From NCBI GenBank assembly GCA_003221455.1, contig QHRX01000029.1:1-51212 (forward strand): a stretch of 51,212 nt of DNA. The letters run 5' to 3'. A program made the position numbers and the translations under genes. The first letter of the stretch is position 1; every line of letters starts with the position of its first letter. Shown one piece after another: positions 1-9,009 of the stretch. Source of the stretch: Candidatus Rokuibacteriota bacterium (GTDB taxonomy: Bacteria; Methylomirabilota; Methylomirabilia; Rokubacteriales; CSP1-6). The notes beneath the pieces were generated by a model. The model did not search any database. It was given only the letters and a program-made list of their open reading frames with translations, and was not told the DNA's origin.

Positions 1-345
1 GCGCTCGTTCGCGTATCGCTCGAGCAGGTCGTGGCGTGGGATCCGGACGTGATCGTCACGATCGAACCCGCGTTCGCCGCCGCGGTGCAGTCCGATCCCG
101 CGTGGCAGGGAGTCAAGGCCGTCCGCGACCGACGAGTCTACCTGGCCCCGCTCGTCCCGTTCCCCTGGCTCGACCTGCCGCCGTCGGTCAACCGGCTGGC
201 GGGTTTGAAGTGGCTCGGCCGAGCCCTCTACCCCGACCTGTTCCCCGAGGAAGACGTCAGGCAGGAGGCGCTCGCGTTCTACCGGCTCTTTTACCGCCAG
301 CCCCCCACCGAGGAGCAACTCACGCGGCTCCTCCGCGGACTGTAG
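1..345 (+). CDS. ABC transporter substrate-binding protein, C-terminal part (metal-chelate/cobalamin type)
   Basis: The reading frame is open from base 1, so the gene starts outside the window; about 114 C-terminal residues are visible. The pattern VVAWDPDVIV, then a run on the 'value reported to be set by the peptide' motif (VKAVRDRRVYLAP), then PSVNRLAGLKWLG with a helical tail (YPDLFPEEDVRQEALAFYRLFY), is typical of the C-terminal lobe of BtuF/FepB-like periplasmic binding proteins that deliver iron chelates or cobalamin to an ABC importer. The rest of the importer would lie upstream. The ligand cannot be told from this fragment. Confidence 0.8.
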   Translation, partial: ALVRVSLEQVVAWDPDVIVTIEPAFAAAVQSDPAWQGVKAVRDRRVYLAPLVPFPWLDLPPSVNRLAGLKWLGRALYPDLFPEEDVRQEALAFYRLFYRQPPTEEQLTRLLRGL

Positions 346-349
346 CCGC

Positions 350-874
350 TCAGAGCGGGCGCACGCCGGCCTTGTGACGCCGGGCCAGCGACTGGTAGCC
401 GGCGGGATTGTTGCGCACCCACGCCTCGGCCGGCGTGCCGGCCAGCGGCCCCTTGACACGAGCGGGCGCGCCCAGCGCGGGCACGCCCGGCGGGATCTGG
501 GTGCCGGGCACGACGAGCGAGCCCGCGCCCACGAGCGAGCGCGCGCCGACGCGGACGCGCTCGAGCACGATCGACCCGTTGCCGATCAGGCATTCCTCGT
601 CGAGCGTGCAGCCGTGGATCACGCACGCGTGGCCGACGGTGACGCCGGGGCCGATCTCGACGGGGTCCGCCGAGTTCACGTGCACCACCGAGCAATCCTG
701 GACATTGGCGCCGGCGCGGATCACGATCGGCGCGGTGTCGCCGCGGACGACGGCGTTGTACCATACGGACGCGTTGGCCTCGATCGTCACGTTGCCGACG
801 ACCACCGCGGTCTCGGCGACGAAGGCGCTCGGATGGATCCTGGGTGCGCTGCCCTCGAAGCTCATGACTGGCAT
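350..874 (-). CDS. Gamma-carbonic-anhydrase-like hexapeptide-repeat protein
   Basis: 174 residues of left-handed beta-helix hexapeptide repeats, the usual length of the YrdA/PaaY/CaiE-like gamma carbonic anhydrase family. The three histidines that bind the metal in archaeal Cam have counterparts at H65 (SVVHVN), H82 (TVGHAC) and H87 (VIHGC), with the same five-residue spacing between the last two. A trimeric metalloenzyme hydrating CO2 is the family expectation, but many relatives show little activity or act on acyl-CoA substrates. It ends four bases from the preceding gene (convergent) and is divergent from the polyketide synthase gene. An internal ATG three codons in (MSFEG) is an alternative start. 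Confidence 0.85.
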   Translation of the reverse strand: MPVMSFEGSAPRIHPSAFVAETAVVVGNVTIEANASVWYNAVVRGDTAPIVIRAGANVQDCSVVHVNSADPVEIGPGVTVGHACVIHGCTLDEECLIGNGSIVLERVRVGARSLVGAGSLVVPGTQIPPGVPALGAPARVKGPLAGTPAEAWVRNNPAGYQSLARRHKAGVRPL

Positions 875-897
875 GGGTCGGACCCCCAGAGTAGGAT
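868..897 (+). promoter_or_regulatory. Candidate promoter of the polyketide synthase operon
   Basis: CTGGCA (868-873), an 18-base spacer and TAGGAT (892-897) make a moderate sigma-70-like match in the 53-base gap between divergent genes. The -35 box would lie inside the start of the divergent gene. Weak on its own. Confidence 0.3.
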
Positions 898-910
898 GAT
901 CTGGGTCCGA
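878..910. repeat. Inverted repeat in divergent intergenic region (operator candidate)
   Basis: TCGGACCC at 878-885 and its perfect reverse complement GGGTCCGA at 903-910 are separated by 17 bases, between the carbonic-anhydrase-like gene and the polyketide synthase gene. The arms straddle the candidate -10 box. This could be a repressor site or an RNA hairpin; no regulator gene lies next to it. Confidence 0.5.
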
Positions 911-930
911 ATCTTACGCGAGGGAGCATG

Positions 931-1956
931 ATGCCGACGCCGAAAATCAACGCCGTCGCTACCGCGACGCCGCCGCACCGCTTCAGCCAGGCGCGCGTGC
1001 TCGAGCTGGCCGGATATGGGGACACGGTCCGGCAGGGGTTCTTCGCCAACAGCCAGATCGAAGGCCGCTATCTGTATCTCGATCCCGCACGGGTGCGCAC
1101 CGACGAGACCGTCGACGAGCTCAACGACCGCTTTTGTCGGGGCGCCCTCGAGATCGGCGAAGCGGCCGCGCGCCGGGCGCTCGCGCGGGCCGGGTGGACG
1201 CCGGCGGATCTGGACTTCCTCGCGACGACCACGTGTACGGGCCGGATGACGCCGAGCCTCGACGCGCATCTCATCGCGCGCCTGGGCTGTCGCGCCGGGG
1301 TCCAGCGGGTCCACGTCGGCGACACCGGGTGCGCGAGCGCCATGGTGGCGCTCCAGCAGGCGTGGAACCACCTCGAGGCGTTTCCCGCCCACCGGGCGCT
1401 CGTGCTCGCGGTCGAGATCTGCTCGGCCGCGTACTATCTGGACGATCGGCTCGAGAGCGCGGTGGCCCACGCGATCTTCGCCGACGGCGCGGGGGCGGTG
1501 GCACTCTCGACGCAGGGGGCGGGCGTGAGCGTCGTCTGCCACCGGACGCGCTTCCGCTCGGAGCATCTGCCGGCGATGGGGTTCGAGTACCCGGGCGGCC
1601 GGCCGCGGGTCGTGCTCTCGAAGGAGGTGCGCCGCATCGGGGCCGCGATGATGCAGGAGATGGCGGACGTGTTGATGGAGGCGCAGGGGCTCAAGCCGGA
1701 CGACATCCGCTATTGGGTGCTCCACTCGGCCGGGCGGCGCGTCATCGAGCAGGCCCGGGTGCGGCTGGGGCTGACCGAGCCGCAGATTGCGTACTCGCGC
1801 GAGGTGCTGCGCCGGTTCGGCAACATGTCGTCGGCGACGATCCTGTTCGTGCTCGAGGCGATGCTCCGGGCCGAGCGGCCCGTGCCCGGCGAGTGGGGCC
1901 TGATGATCGCGCTCGGACCGGGCTTCGCCGCCGAGGGCGCGCTGCTCCGTTTCTGA
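931..1956 (+). CDS. Type III polyketide synthase (chalcone/stilbene synthase family)
   Basis: 341 residues. The Cys-His-Asn triad of type III synthases is visible: C134 in GDTGCASAM, H265 in VLHSAGRR, N298 in RFGNMSSATILF, plus the C-terminal GPGF motif. These homodimeric cytosolic enzymes extend an acyl-CoA starter with malonyl-CoA and cyclise it to resorcinols, pyrones or similar rings. I chose ATG 931 over the adjacent ATG 928 because AGGGAG lies only one to two bases from 928 but four from 931. The next two genes, a methyltransferase and a FAD oxidoreductase, suggest the ring product is methylated and oxidised. Starter and product cannot be predicted from sequence. Confidence 0.9.
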   Translation: MPTPKINAVATATPPHRFSQARVLELAGYGDTVRQGFFANSQIEGRYLYLDPARVRTDETVDELNDRFCRGALEIGEAAARRALARAGWTPADLDFLATTTCTGRMTPSLDAHLIARLGCRAGVQRVHVGDTGCASAMVALQQAWNHLEAFPAHRALVLAVEICSAAYYLDDRLESAVAHAIFADGAGAVALSTQGAGVSVVCHRTRFRSEHLPAMGFEYPGGRPRVVLSKEVRRIGAAMMQEMADVLMEAQGLKPDDIRYWVLHSAGRRVIEQARVRLGLTEPQIAYSREVLRRFGNMSSATILFVLEAMLRAERPVPGEWGLMIALGPGFAAEGALLRF

Positions 1957-1968
1957 TGCAGCGGTGAG

Positions 1969-2673
1969 ATGCGCCGCGTCGAGAACGGCCTGGAGATGCT
2001 CGACCGCCCCACGCCGGCGGCCGAGCGTGCCGCGAGCCTGGCCGACGTCGAGCGGCTCAACGCGCGGTTTGGCGGCGACGCGCTGACGCTTCGCTGGGTC
2101 ACCCGCGCGCTCGCGGGACTCCCGGGGGGCCGTCCCGTCCGCATCCTCGACGTCGGGGCGGGGGGAGGCGCCCTCGCCGTCCGCCTCGTCGAGTGGGGCC
2201 GGCGGTCGCGGCGGACGGTCCGGGTCCTCGCGCTCGATCGCGATCCGGATTCGGCCCGCCTCGCGCGCGCGGCGGCGGCCGCCTACCCGGAGATCGCGGT
2301 CGTGTGCGGCGACGCGTCGGCGCTTCCGGTGCGGCGGGGCGGCGTCGACCTGGTCGTCTCGGTTCTCACGCTCCACCACCTCGCTCCCGAGAACGCGGCC
2401 GGGGCCCTCGGTGAGATGGCGCGCGCCGGCCGGCTCGGATTCGTCGTGAACGACCTCTGGCGGGCGCGGCTCGGCGTGTTCCTGGTGTGGCTGACGACGC
2501 GGCTCCTCCGCTGTCACCGGATCTCCCGCCACGACGGGCCGCTCTCGGTGCGGCGGAGCTACTCGCCCCCCGAGATCCGCGCGCTGGCGGAGATGGCTCG
2601 GGTCTCGCGGCTCGAGGTGCGGCGCTATCCCTGGTTGGCCCGCGTGATCACGGTGGGAGGCAACCGCTCGTGA
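1969..2673 (+). CDS. SAM-dependent class I methyltransferase
   Basis: 234 residues. Motif I (ILDVGAGGGALA, about residues 60-71) begins a Rossmann-like SAM-binding fold, followed by an acidic motif II (LALDRDPDS), GDASALPV, and the post-motif LVVSVLTLHHL. It lies 12 bases after the polyketide synthase and overlaps the next gene by four bases (GTGA), so the three are surely cotranscribed. In the analogous srsB and bpsB settings the methyltransferase acts on the type III polyketide product; the same role is inferred here. No strong ribosome site precedes the ATG. Confidence 0.85.
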   Translation: MRRVENGLEMLDRPTPAAERAASLADVERLNARFGGDALTLRWVTRALAGLPGGRPVRILDVGAGGGALAVRLVEWGRRSRRTVRVLALDRDPDSARLARAAAAAYPEIAVVCGDASALPVRRGGVDLVVSVLTLHHLAPENAAGALGEMARAGRLGFVVNDLWRARLGVFLVWLTTRLLRCHRISRHDGPLSVRRSYSPPEIRALAEMARVSRLEVRRYPWLARVITVGGNRS

Positions 2674-3884
2674 GGTATGACGCCGTCGTGGTCGGCGCCG
2701 GCCCGTCCGGCGCCGCCGCGGGGATCCTGCTCGCCGAGCGCGACCTCCGCGTCCTCGTGCTCGATCGCGCCCGTTTCCCGCGGCCGAAGATCTGTGGCGA
2801 GTACCTGAGCCCCGAGGCGGCGCGCGTCTTGGACCGGCTGGGCGTGCTGAAGCGGCTCGAAGGCGGCGGCGCGGTGCGGCTCTCAGGCATGACGATCACC
2901 GCTCCCGACGGCACGCGACTGACCGGCAGCTACCCGTGCGCCGGGCGGTGGCGGGGCTACCGCGACCACGCGCTGGCGGTCCGGCGGATCGTCCTCGACC
3001 GGGTGCTCGCCGATCGACTTCGGGAGACGGCCGCGGACTTCCTCGAAGGTCGGCGCGTGACCGACGTGATCGTCGACGGTGACGGGGTCGTCGGGGTGGA
3101 GGTGGCGGACGGTGCCGGCCGTCCCCAGTCGATCCGTGCCCGGCTCGTCATCGCCGCCGACGGCCGGAACTCCGTCGTCGCCCGCCGGCTCGGGCTGGTC
3201 GCGCCGCACGCGCTCCGCCGCGTGGCGCTGATGACCTACGCGAGCGGCGCGGACGGCCTCGCCGACCGCGGCGAGATCTTCGTCGATCCGCCCGTGTACG
3301 CGATCGTCAACCCTGTGGCGCCCGGGCTCGTGAACCTCGGCCTCGTCCTGCCGCTCGCGGGTCTCTCCGCCCACCGCGGGCGCCTCGAGGAGCTCTTCGA
3401 CACGCGCGTCCGGCAGCTCGCCGGGCTCCGGGCGCGCTTCCCTCGGCTCGCGCGCGCGGCGCCCGTGCACGCGCTCGGTCCGCTCGCGTACCGGGTGGCG
3501 CCGCCGCGCCACGGGGGCGTCATGCTGGTGGGCGACGCCGCCGGATTCTACGATCCGTTTACCGGCGAGGGAATCTTTGCCGCGCTCCGAGGGGCGGAGC
3601 TGGCGGCCGACACGGCGTGCGCCGCTCTCGCCCGCTCCGACTGCTCGGCGCGCGCCCTCGCGGCCTACGTGCGGACGCGGAGGGCCGCCTTCCGTGACAA
3701 GGAGCGCGTTACGCGCGTGCTCCAGTTCGTCATCGCCCGGCGGTGGACGGCCAATGCTGCCGCGCGCGTGTTCGCGCGCTGCCCGGCCCTGCTCTCGCTG
3801 GTGATGGGCGTGTTCGGCGACTTCGTGCCGCCGCGCGCGCTCCTCGGCCCGCCGGCCCTGGCCGCCTTGCTGCGGCGCCGCTGA
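2670..3884 (+). CDS. FAD-dependent oxidoreductase, geranylgeranyl-reductase-like
   Basis: 404 residues. The N-terminal dinucleotide site is VVVGAGPSGAAAG, followed by FPRPKICGEYLSPEAARVL, the C-G-E-Y/L-S signature of the geranylgeranyl reductase/halogenase-like branch of PHBH-fold flavoproteins. The second FAD motif GDAAGFYDPFTGEGI is near residue 285. Start GTG 2670 is supported by GGGAGG eight bases upstream and a GTGA overlap with the methyltransferase. With that gene and the type III synthase it matches the class order of Streptomyces srsABC, where SrsC is a flavoprotein hydroxylase. Hydroxylation of a phenolic ring or saturation of an isoprenoid side chain are both possible. Confidence 0.85.
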   Translation: MRYDAVVVGAGPSGAAAGILLAERDLRVLVLDRARFPRPKICGEYLSPEAARVLDRLGVLKRLEGGGAVRLSGMTITAPDGTRLTGSYPCAGRWRGYRDHALAVRRIVLDRVLADRLRETAADFLEGRRVTDVIVDGDGVVGVEVADGAGRPQSIRARLVIAADGRNSVVARRLGLVAPHALRRVALMTYASGADGLADRGEIFVDPPVYAIVNPVAPGLVNLGLVLPLAGLSAHRGRLEELFDTRVRQLAGLRARFPRLARAAPVHALGPLAYRVAPPRHGGVMLVGDAAGFYDPFTGEGIFAALRGAELAADTACAALARSDCSARALAAYVRTRRAAFRDKERVTRVLQFVIARRWTANAAARVFARCPALLSLVMGVFGDFVPPRALLGPPALAALLRRR

Positions 3885-4004
3885 CGGCTCGCCGCGCCCG
3901 CGTGAGGGGCCGGCGGGGCGCCCGGCGGCCCGCGAGCGGAAACCGCCGGAGGGGGATCGGCAACAAGGTTCGTGAGGTCGATGCGCGACTGACCGGACCC
4001 GGCA

Positions 4005-4010
4005 TATACT
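4005..4010 (+). promoter_or_regulatory. Candidate -10 box upstream of the amino-acid importer
   Basis: TATACT stands out in GC-rich surroundings after the oxidoreductase gene. No clear -35 box lies 16-18 bases upstream, so this is only a tentative promoter for the transporter operon. Confidence 0.25.
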
Positions 4011-4016
4011 CCTCTG

Positions 4017-4357
4017 GCCGATGGGGTCGCGTACGTCGTCGACGTCACCGACCGCGATGGGCCGTCGTCGAGACGGACATGATCCGAGTCGAGGAGGCAA
4101 TCCGCTACGTCATCCCGACCGAGGGCGGCGCGGCGGGGGACCGGCCCCCAGACGGTGACGGCGCCGCTCCCAGGCAAGATCACCCACATCGCGGTCAAGG
4201 CGGGCGACATCGTCGCGGTCGGCGACACGATCCACGTGGCCGAGGCCATGGAGATGGAGGACGACGAGCTGAAGGCCGGGGCTCCGGGGACGGCCGCCGG
4301 GGCGCGCGTCGGGCCCGGCCAGACGGGGAACGCCGGCGTCCTCCTGGCGATCAACTG

Positions 4358-4358
<1 letters not shown>
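4017..4358 (+). pseudogene. Degenerate biotin-carboxyl-carrier-like domain (biotin lysine lost)
   Basis: Bases 4155-4358 encode a clear biotinyl domain: VTAPLPGKITHIAVKAGD, GDTIHVAEAMEMEDDELKAG, ending NAGVLLAIN. The family biotinylation motif is EAMKM; here it reads EAMEM, so the acceptor lysine is a glutamate and the domain cannot be biotinylated. Upstream in the same frame, 4017-4079 reads like the beginning of such proteins (ADGVAYVVDVTD) but is cut by TGA at 4080-4082, and the linker has no good start. I read this as a decayed carrier protein of the gcdC/pyruvate-carboxylase-B type. A short 67-residue protein starting at GTG 4155 is the alternative. Its stop overlaps the next ATG by one base. 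Confidence 0.6.
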
Positions 4359-5098
<740 letters not shown>

Positions 5099-5110
5099 CG
5101 GAGACCACCC

Positions 5111-5965
5111 ATGAGACGACTGCTGGCAGCCCTCTTCGCCCTTGGATTCGTCGCCGTGGCCGCGCCGGCGCTGGCCGAGACGACGCTGGAGAAGATCTCC
5201 GGGACTGGCGTGCTGACGGTCGGGACGCGGCGTGGCTCGCCGCCCTTCGGCTTCGTCAGCAAGACCAACGAGTGGGTCGGGTTCTCGATCGATCTGGTCG
5301 AGCAGGCGATCAAGCCTGCGATCGAGAAGAAGCTCGGCAAGGTGATCAAGGTGGAGTTGAAGGAGTCAACGCCTGCGACCCGCATCCCCCTCCTCACCTC
5401 CAACCAAGTCGACCTCATCGCCGAGACGATGACGGACACGCGGGCGCGTCGGGATTCGGTCGACTTCAGCCTGACCTACTTCGTCACGGGGGCACAGTTC
5501 CTGGTGAAGAAGGGCAGCGCGATCCACGGCATCCAGGACATCGTCGGCCGGCGCGTCGCCGCCCAGCAAGGATCGACGAACGCGAAGATCATCCGTGAGC
5601 GCGTCCCGACCGCAGAGCTCCGCGAGTTCCCGGACCAGCCGGCCGCCTTCCAGGCGCTCGCGCAGGGGCAGGTGCAGGCCTATACCAACGACGGCATCCA
5701 GCTCGCCGGCTTGAAGGCGAAAGCGCCGAGGCCCGCGGAATGGGAGATTGTGGGCGACTTCTACTCCTACGAGCCGTTCGGGATGGCGATGCGGAAGAAC
5801 GAGTCCGACTTCCGCGCCGTCGTCAACAACGGCCTGATGGAAGCGATCGAGTCGGGTCAGTATTTCGAGCTCTACGAGAAGTGGTTCGGTCCGAAGGGCG
5901 AGGTGCCCTATCCGCTCGCGCCCGAGAACAAGCGCTTCCTGCTCATGCAGGTGGTGCCGAAGTAG
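5111..5965 (+). CDS. Amino-acid ABC transporter periplasmic binding protein
   Basis: 284 residues with a Sec signal peptide (MRRLLAALFALGFVAVAAPALA, cleaved about residue 22) and a type-II periplasmic fold (SBP_bac_3). The segment GTRRGSPPFGF aligns with the ligand-binding start of GltI/AatJ-like proteins, and R-P/T-I-TSNQVDL, ETMTDTRARRDSVDFS and GRRVAAQQGSTN follow the family order. The arginine in TDTRARR probably holds the substrate carboxylate. It resembles glutamate/aspartate binders most, but the substrate is inferred. It sits 12 bases after the ATPase gene, in one operon with it. Confidence 0.93.
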   Translation: MRRLLAALFALGFVAVAAPALAETTLEKISGTGVLTVGTRRGSPPFGFVSKTNEWVGFSIDLVEQAIKPAIEKKLGKVIKVELKESTPATRIPLLTSNQVDLIAETMTDTRARRDSVDFSLTYFVTGAQFLVKKGSAIHGIQDIVGRRVAAQQGSTNAKIIRERVPTAELREFPDQPAAFQALAQGQVQAYTNDGIQLAGLKAKAPRPAEWEIVGDFYSYEPFGMAMRKNESDFRAVVNNGLMEAIESGQYFELYEKWFGPKGEVPYPLAPENKRFLLMQVVPK

Positions 5966-5977
5966 GCTGGACGCCCG

Positions 5978-6691
5978 TTGCGATACGCGTTTCACTGGGA
6001 GGTGCTCTGGAGCGGCCAGTCGGGGCGCTGGCTGCTCCAGGGCCTGGCCACCACCGTCGAGCTCTCGGCGCTCGGCTGGGTGCTCGCCGCCGCGCTCGGC
6101 ATCGTGTCGGGCGCGATGCGCACGGTCCCGTGGCGGCCGCTCCGGGCGCTCGCGACGGTCTACGTTGAATTCTTCCGCAACGTCCCCCTGCTTGTCTGGA
6201 TGTTCTTCTGGTACTTCGGGGTTCCGCCGCTCCTCCCGGAGGCGATCCGCGAGTGGCTGTTCCGCCACGGGGCCGAGTTCTGGGCCGGGACATTCGCGCT
6301 CGGGGTGTACCACGGCGCCCGCATGTCGGAGGTCATTCGCGGGGGCATCCAGGCGATCCCGAGGACCCAGTTCGAGGCCGCCGTGGCGATGGGGCTCACG
6401 ACGTTCCAGGCGTACCGGCTCGTCATCGTGCCGATCGCGCTCCGGCTCAGCATACCGCCCGCGACGAACGAATCGCTCAACCTGCTCAAGAACTCGTCGG
6501 TCGCGCTGACGATCAGCGTGGCCGAGCTCACCTTCCAGACCCGCCAGATCGAGGCCTACACGGCGAGGGCGCTCGAAGCCCTCACCGCGGGCACCGTCAT
6601 CTATCTCGTACTCTGCGTCGGGATCGCGGCGATCATGGCCCGGGTAGAGCATCGATTCGCGATCCCCGGTCTCATCGCGCGCGGGGGCTAG
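5978..6691 (+). CDS. Amino-acid ABC transporter permease (first)
   Basis: 237 residues, TTG start 12 bases after the binding-protein gene. The sequence has the HisM/GltJ layout: a first membrane helix after GRWLLQGLATTVELSALGW, YVEFFRNVPLLVWMFFWYFG, then the EAA cytoplasmic loop EAAVAMGLTTFQAYRLVIVP that contacts the ATPase. The C-terminal part FQTRQIEAYTARALEALTAG is typical of this family. It pairs with the second permease three bases downstream to form the membrane channel. Confidence 0.93.
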   Translation: MRYAFHWEVLWSGQSGRWLLQGLATTVELSALGWVLAAALGIVSGAMRTVPWRPLRALATVYVEFFRNVPLLVWMFFWYFGVPPLLPEAIREWLFRHGAEFWAGTFALGVYHGARMSEVIRGGIQAIPRTQFEAAVAMGLTTFQAYRLVIVPIALRLSIPPATNESLNLLKNSSVALTISVAELTFQTRQIEAYTARALEALTAGTVIYLVLCVGIAAIMARVEHRFAIPGLIARGG

Positions 6692-6694
6692 ACG

Positions 6695-7366
6695 GTGTTC
6701 GATCTCTCGGTCATCGTCAACAACTTCGCCTTCCTCGTCGTCCAGGGCCTCCTGGGCTTCGGAGGCTTCAGCGGCGGCACGCTGCGCCTCGCGATCCCCG
6801 CGATCGTCCTCGGCTTCTTCCTCGGCATCTTCATCGGGATCGCGCGGCTCGCGCGATCCTGGTGGATCAGCCTGCCGGCGACGCTCTACGTTGAATTCTT
6901 CCGCGGCGTCCCGCTCGTCATGGTGATCTTCTGGATCTGGTTCATCATCCCCCAGCTCCTCCGGTTCCCCATCCCCGAGTACGGCGTCGCGCTCACGGCC
7001 TTCGTCATCTTCGAGGCGGCGTATTTCGGCGAGATCGTGCGGGCGGGAATCCAGTCGGTGCCGCGGGGCCAGGTCGAGGCCGCGACGGCGCTCGGCCTGA
7101 CACGCCCGCAGTCGATGCGGTTCGTCGTGCTGCCGCAGGCGATCCGCAACATGGTGCCGTCGCTGGTCACGCAGATGATCGTGCTCTTCAAGGACACCTC
7201 GCTCGCCTCGATCATCGGCTACGTGGACCTCACGAAAGCGGCGCAGATCGTCAACAACCGGGAGATCCGGCCGTTCGAGCTCTATCTCTTCATCGCGGTC
7301 GTTTACTTCGTCTGCACCTACTCGATGTCCCGGATCGCCGCGCGCTTCGAGCACCGGCTCGCCTGA
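6695..7366 (+). CDS. Amino-acid ABC transporter permease (second)
   Basis: 223 residues, GTG start three bases after the first permease. It carries the same architecture: YVEFFRGVPLVMVIFWIWF, the EAA loop EAATALGLTRPQSMRFVVLP, and VPSLVTQMIVLFKDTSLASI, the GltK/HisQ-type ending. It completes an ATPase - binding protein - permease - permease operon. The gene ends 53 bases from the convergent GMC gene. Confidence 0.93.
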   Translation: MFDLSVIVNNFAFLVVQGLLGFGGFSGGTLRLAIPAIVLGFFLGIFIGIARLARSWWISLPATLYVEFFRGVPLVMVIFWIWFIIPQLLRFPIPEYGVALTAFVIFEAAYFGEIVRAGIQSVPRGQVEAATALGLTRPQSMRFVVLPQAIRNMVPSLVTQMIVLFKDTSLASIIGYVDLTKAAQIVNNREIRPFELYLFIAVVYFVCTYSMSRIAARFEHRLA

Positions 7367-7419
7367 CCGGGCGCCGGCGGCCCTCGCCCTCAACCCTCGG
7401 GACGCCCCACGCTCAACCG

Positions 7420-8955
7420 TTAGATCGCCCCCGCGCCCATCTGCTCGTGGACGTAATCCGCCTGGCGAATCGCCAGCGCCACGATCGTCAGGGTCGGATT
7501 GCAGGCCCCGGAGCTCGTGAACTGGCTGCCGTCACTGATGAACAGGTTCTTGATGTCGTGGGTCTGTCCCCACGCGTTGCAGACCCCGTCGCCGGGCCTG
7601 GCGCTCATCCTCAATGTGCCCATGTTGTGGCTATTGGGGAAGGGCGCTCGCCAGACGATGTCCTTCGCTTTGCCCGCCCGGTAGATTGTTTCCAGGGTCT
7701 TGCGGGCGTGCTTCAGCAACTCGACGTCGTTCGGGTGGTCCGTGACCGGCGCAATGTTGGGGACGGGCAAGCCGTACTGGTCCTTTATCGAGTTGTCCAG
7801 GGTCACCCGTGCCTCCGCCTGGGGCAGATCCTCGCCGCAGGTCCACACCGCGACCATGTGATCGTACTGCTCGATCAAGCTGGACACCTTGCGGCCCCAT
7901 GCGCCGGGCACGACGCTCAGCGCGGTGAACGGCAAGCCGACGTCGAAGATCTCCAGATGATAGCCACCCCCGAAGCCTCGCGAGGGATCGTGCCGGGCCT
8001 CGCTGCGCATGATCCCGGGCGCGTGAATGCCCCTGTGCGCATTGACCGGCTGCTCGAACGTCGCGTAGACGTGCTGGGTGGCGTGGCGCATGTAGTTTCG
8101 GCCCACCTGGCCCGAGGAGTTGGCCATCCCGTCCTTGAACAGGCTTGAGGCCGAGTTCAGCAGCAGGCGCGGGCTCTCGATCGAGTTCCCGGCGACGCAG
8201 ACGATTCGCGCCTTCTGGACCTGCTGCGTGCCGCTCTTGTCGACATAGAGCACACCGGTGACCTTGCCCTGGCGATCGTGCTGGATCTGCAGCGCCATGC
8301 TGTTGGGACGGAGCTCGAACTTCCCGGTCGCATCCGCCTTGGGAATTTCGGTGTAGAGTGTGGACCACTTCGCGCCGCTCTTGCAGCCGGAGGTGCAGAA
8401 CCCGATCATCTGGCAGGCCGGTCGCCCGTCGCGGGCCACCGAGTTGATCGCCGAGGGTCCCATCTCGAAGGAATACCCCGCCTTCCTCGCGCAGTACTGA
8501 ACGACCTTGAACGCGTTGGTTTCCGGCTGGCGCGGAAAGCCCTGGGTACCGGTGACCCCCATCTTCGTTTCCGCCTTGTCGTAGTACGGCTCCAGCTCCT
8601 TCAATGAGATCGGCCAATCCAGCAGGTTGGCTCCCGCGACCGAGCCGTAGGTGGTGCGGGTCTTCAGCTCGTACTCCTTGAAGCGGATGCTGAGGCCCGC
8701 CCAGTGGAGCGTGGAGCCGCCCACGGCCTTGACGATCCAGATCGGCTGACCGGTGCGCGGATCCTGCCAGGTCAACTTTCCATACATCTCGAATTCGTCA
8801 TTGACGATGTCTTGCCACGTCAGGTGGTTCCCCGCCTCCAGGCAGACCACCTTGTGGCCCTTCTGACAAAGCTCGTTAGCCAGGGTTCCCCCGCCGGCTC
8901 CCGAGCCGACCACTACAATGACGCTCTCGTCATTCAGTTCGTATTTGGCAGCCAT
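7420..8955 (-). CDS. GMC-family dehydrogenase flavoprotein with predicted 3Fe-4S site
   Basis: 511 residues. FAD binds at VVVGSGAGGGTLANEL (about residues 14-30). C181, C187 and C191 form Cx5Cx3C, the spacing of the 3Fe-4S ligands in the bacterial FAD-glucose dehydrogenase alpha subunit. The C-terminal active-site His-Asn pair is in SHNMGTLRM and GACNPTLTIVALA. Like gluconate 2-dehydrogenase and fructose dehydrogenase it should oxidise a sugar, polyol or alcohol and pass electrons out through the cluster. ATG 8955 follows AAGGGGAAG, a good ribosome site; an earlier ATG at 8994 lacks one. It has no signal of its own and probably crosses the membrane with the Tat-targeted subunit upstream. Codon use is visibly less GC-rich than the neighbours. 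Confidence 0.9.
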   Translation of the reverse strand: MAAKYELNDESVIVVVGSGAGGGTLANELCQKGHKVVCLEAGNHLTWQDIVNDEFEMYGKLTWQDPRTGQPIWIVKAVGGSTLHWAGLSIRFKEYELKTRTTYGSVAGANLLDWPISLKELEPYYDKAETKMGVTGTQGFPRQPETNAFKVVQYCARKAGYSFEMGPSAINSVARDGRPACQMIGFCTSGCKSGAKWSTLYTEIPKADATGKFELRPNSMALQIQHDRQGKVTGVLYVDKSGTQQVQKARIVCVAGNSIESPRLLLNSASSLFKDGMANSSGQVGRNYMRHATQHVYATFEQPVNAHRGIHAPGIMRSEARHDPSRGFGGGYHLEIFDVGLPFTALSVVPGAWGRKVSSLIEQYDHMVAVWTCGEDLPQAEARVTLDNSIKDQYGLPVPNIAPVTDHPNDVELLKHARKTLETIYRAGKAKDIVWRAPFPNSHNMGTLRMSARPGDGVCNAWGQTHDIKNLFISDGSQFTSSGACNPTLTIVALAIRQADYVHEQMGAGAI

Positions 8956-9009
8956 GTTCTTCCCCTTCCCGAGAGAGAAAATAGGTGCTGGCACTCGACG
9001 GCGGGTCGC

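Noticed and set aside
4021..4160. Small frame starting at ATG 4021 just after the TATACT box
   Set aside because: It gives a serine/arginine-rich nonsense peptide and has no ribosome site; the same bases make better sense as the decayed biotin-carrier gene.
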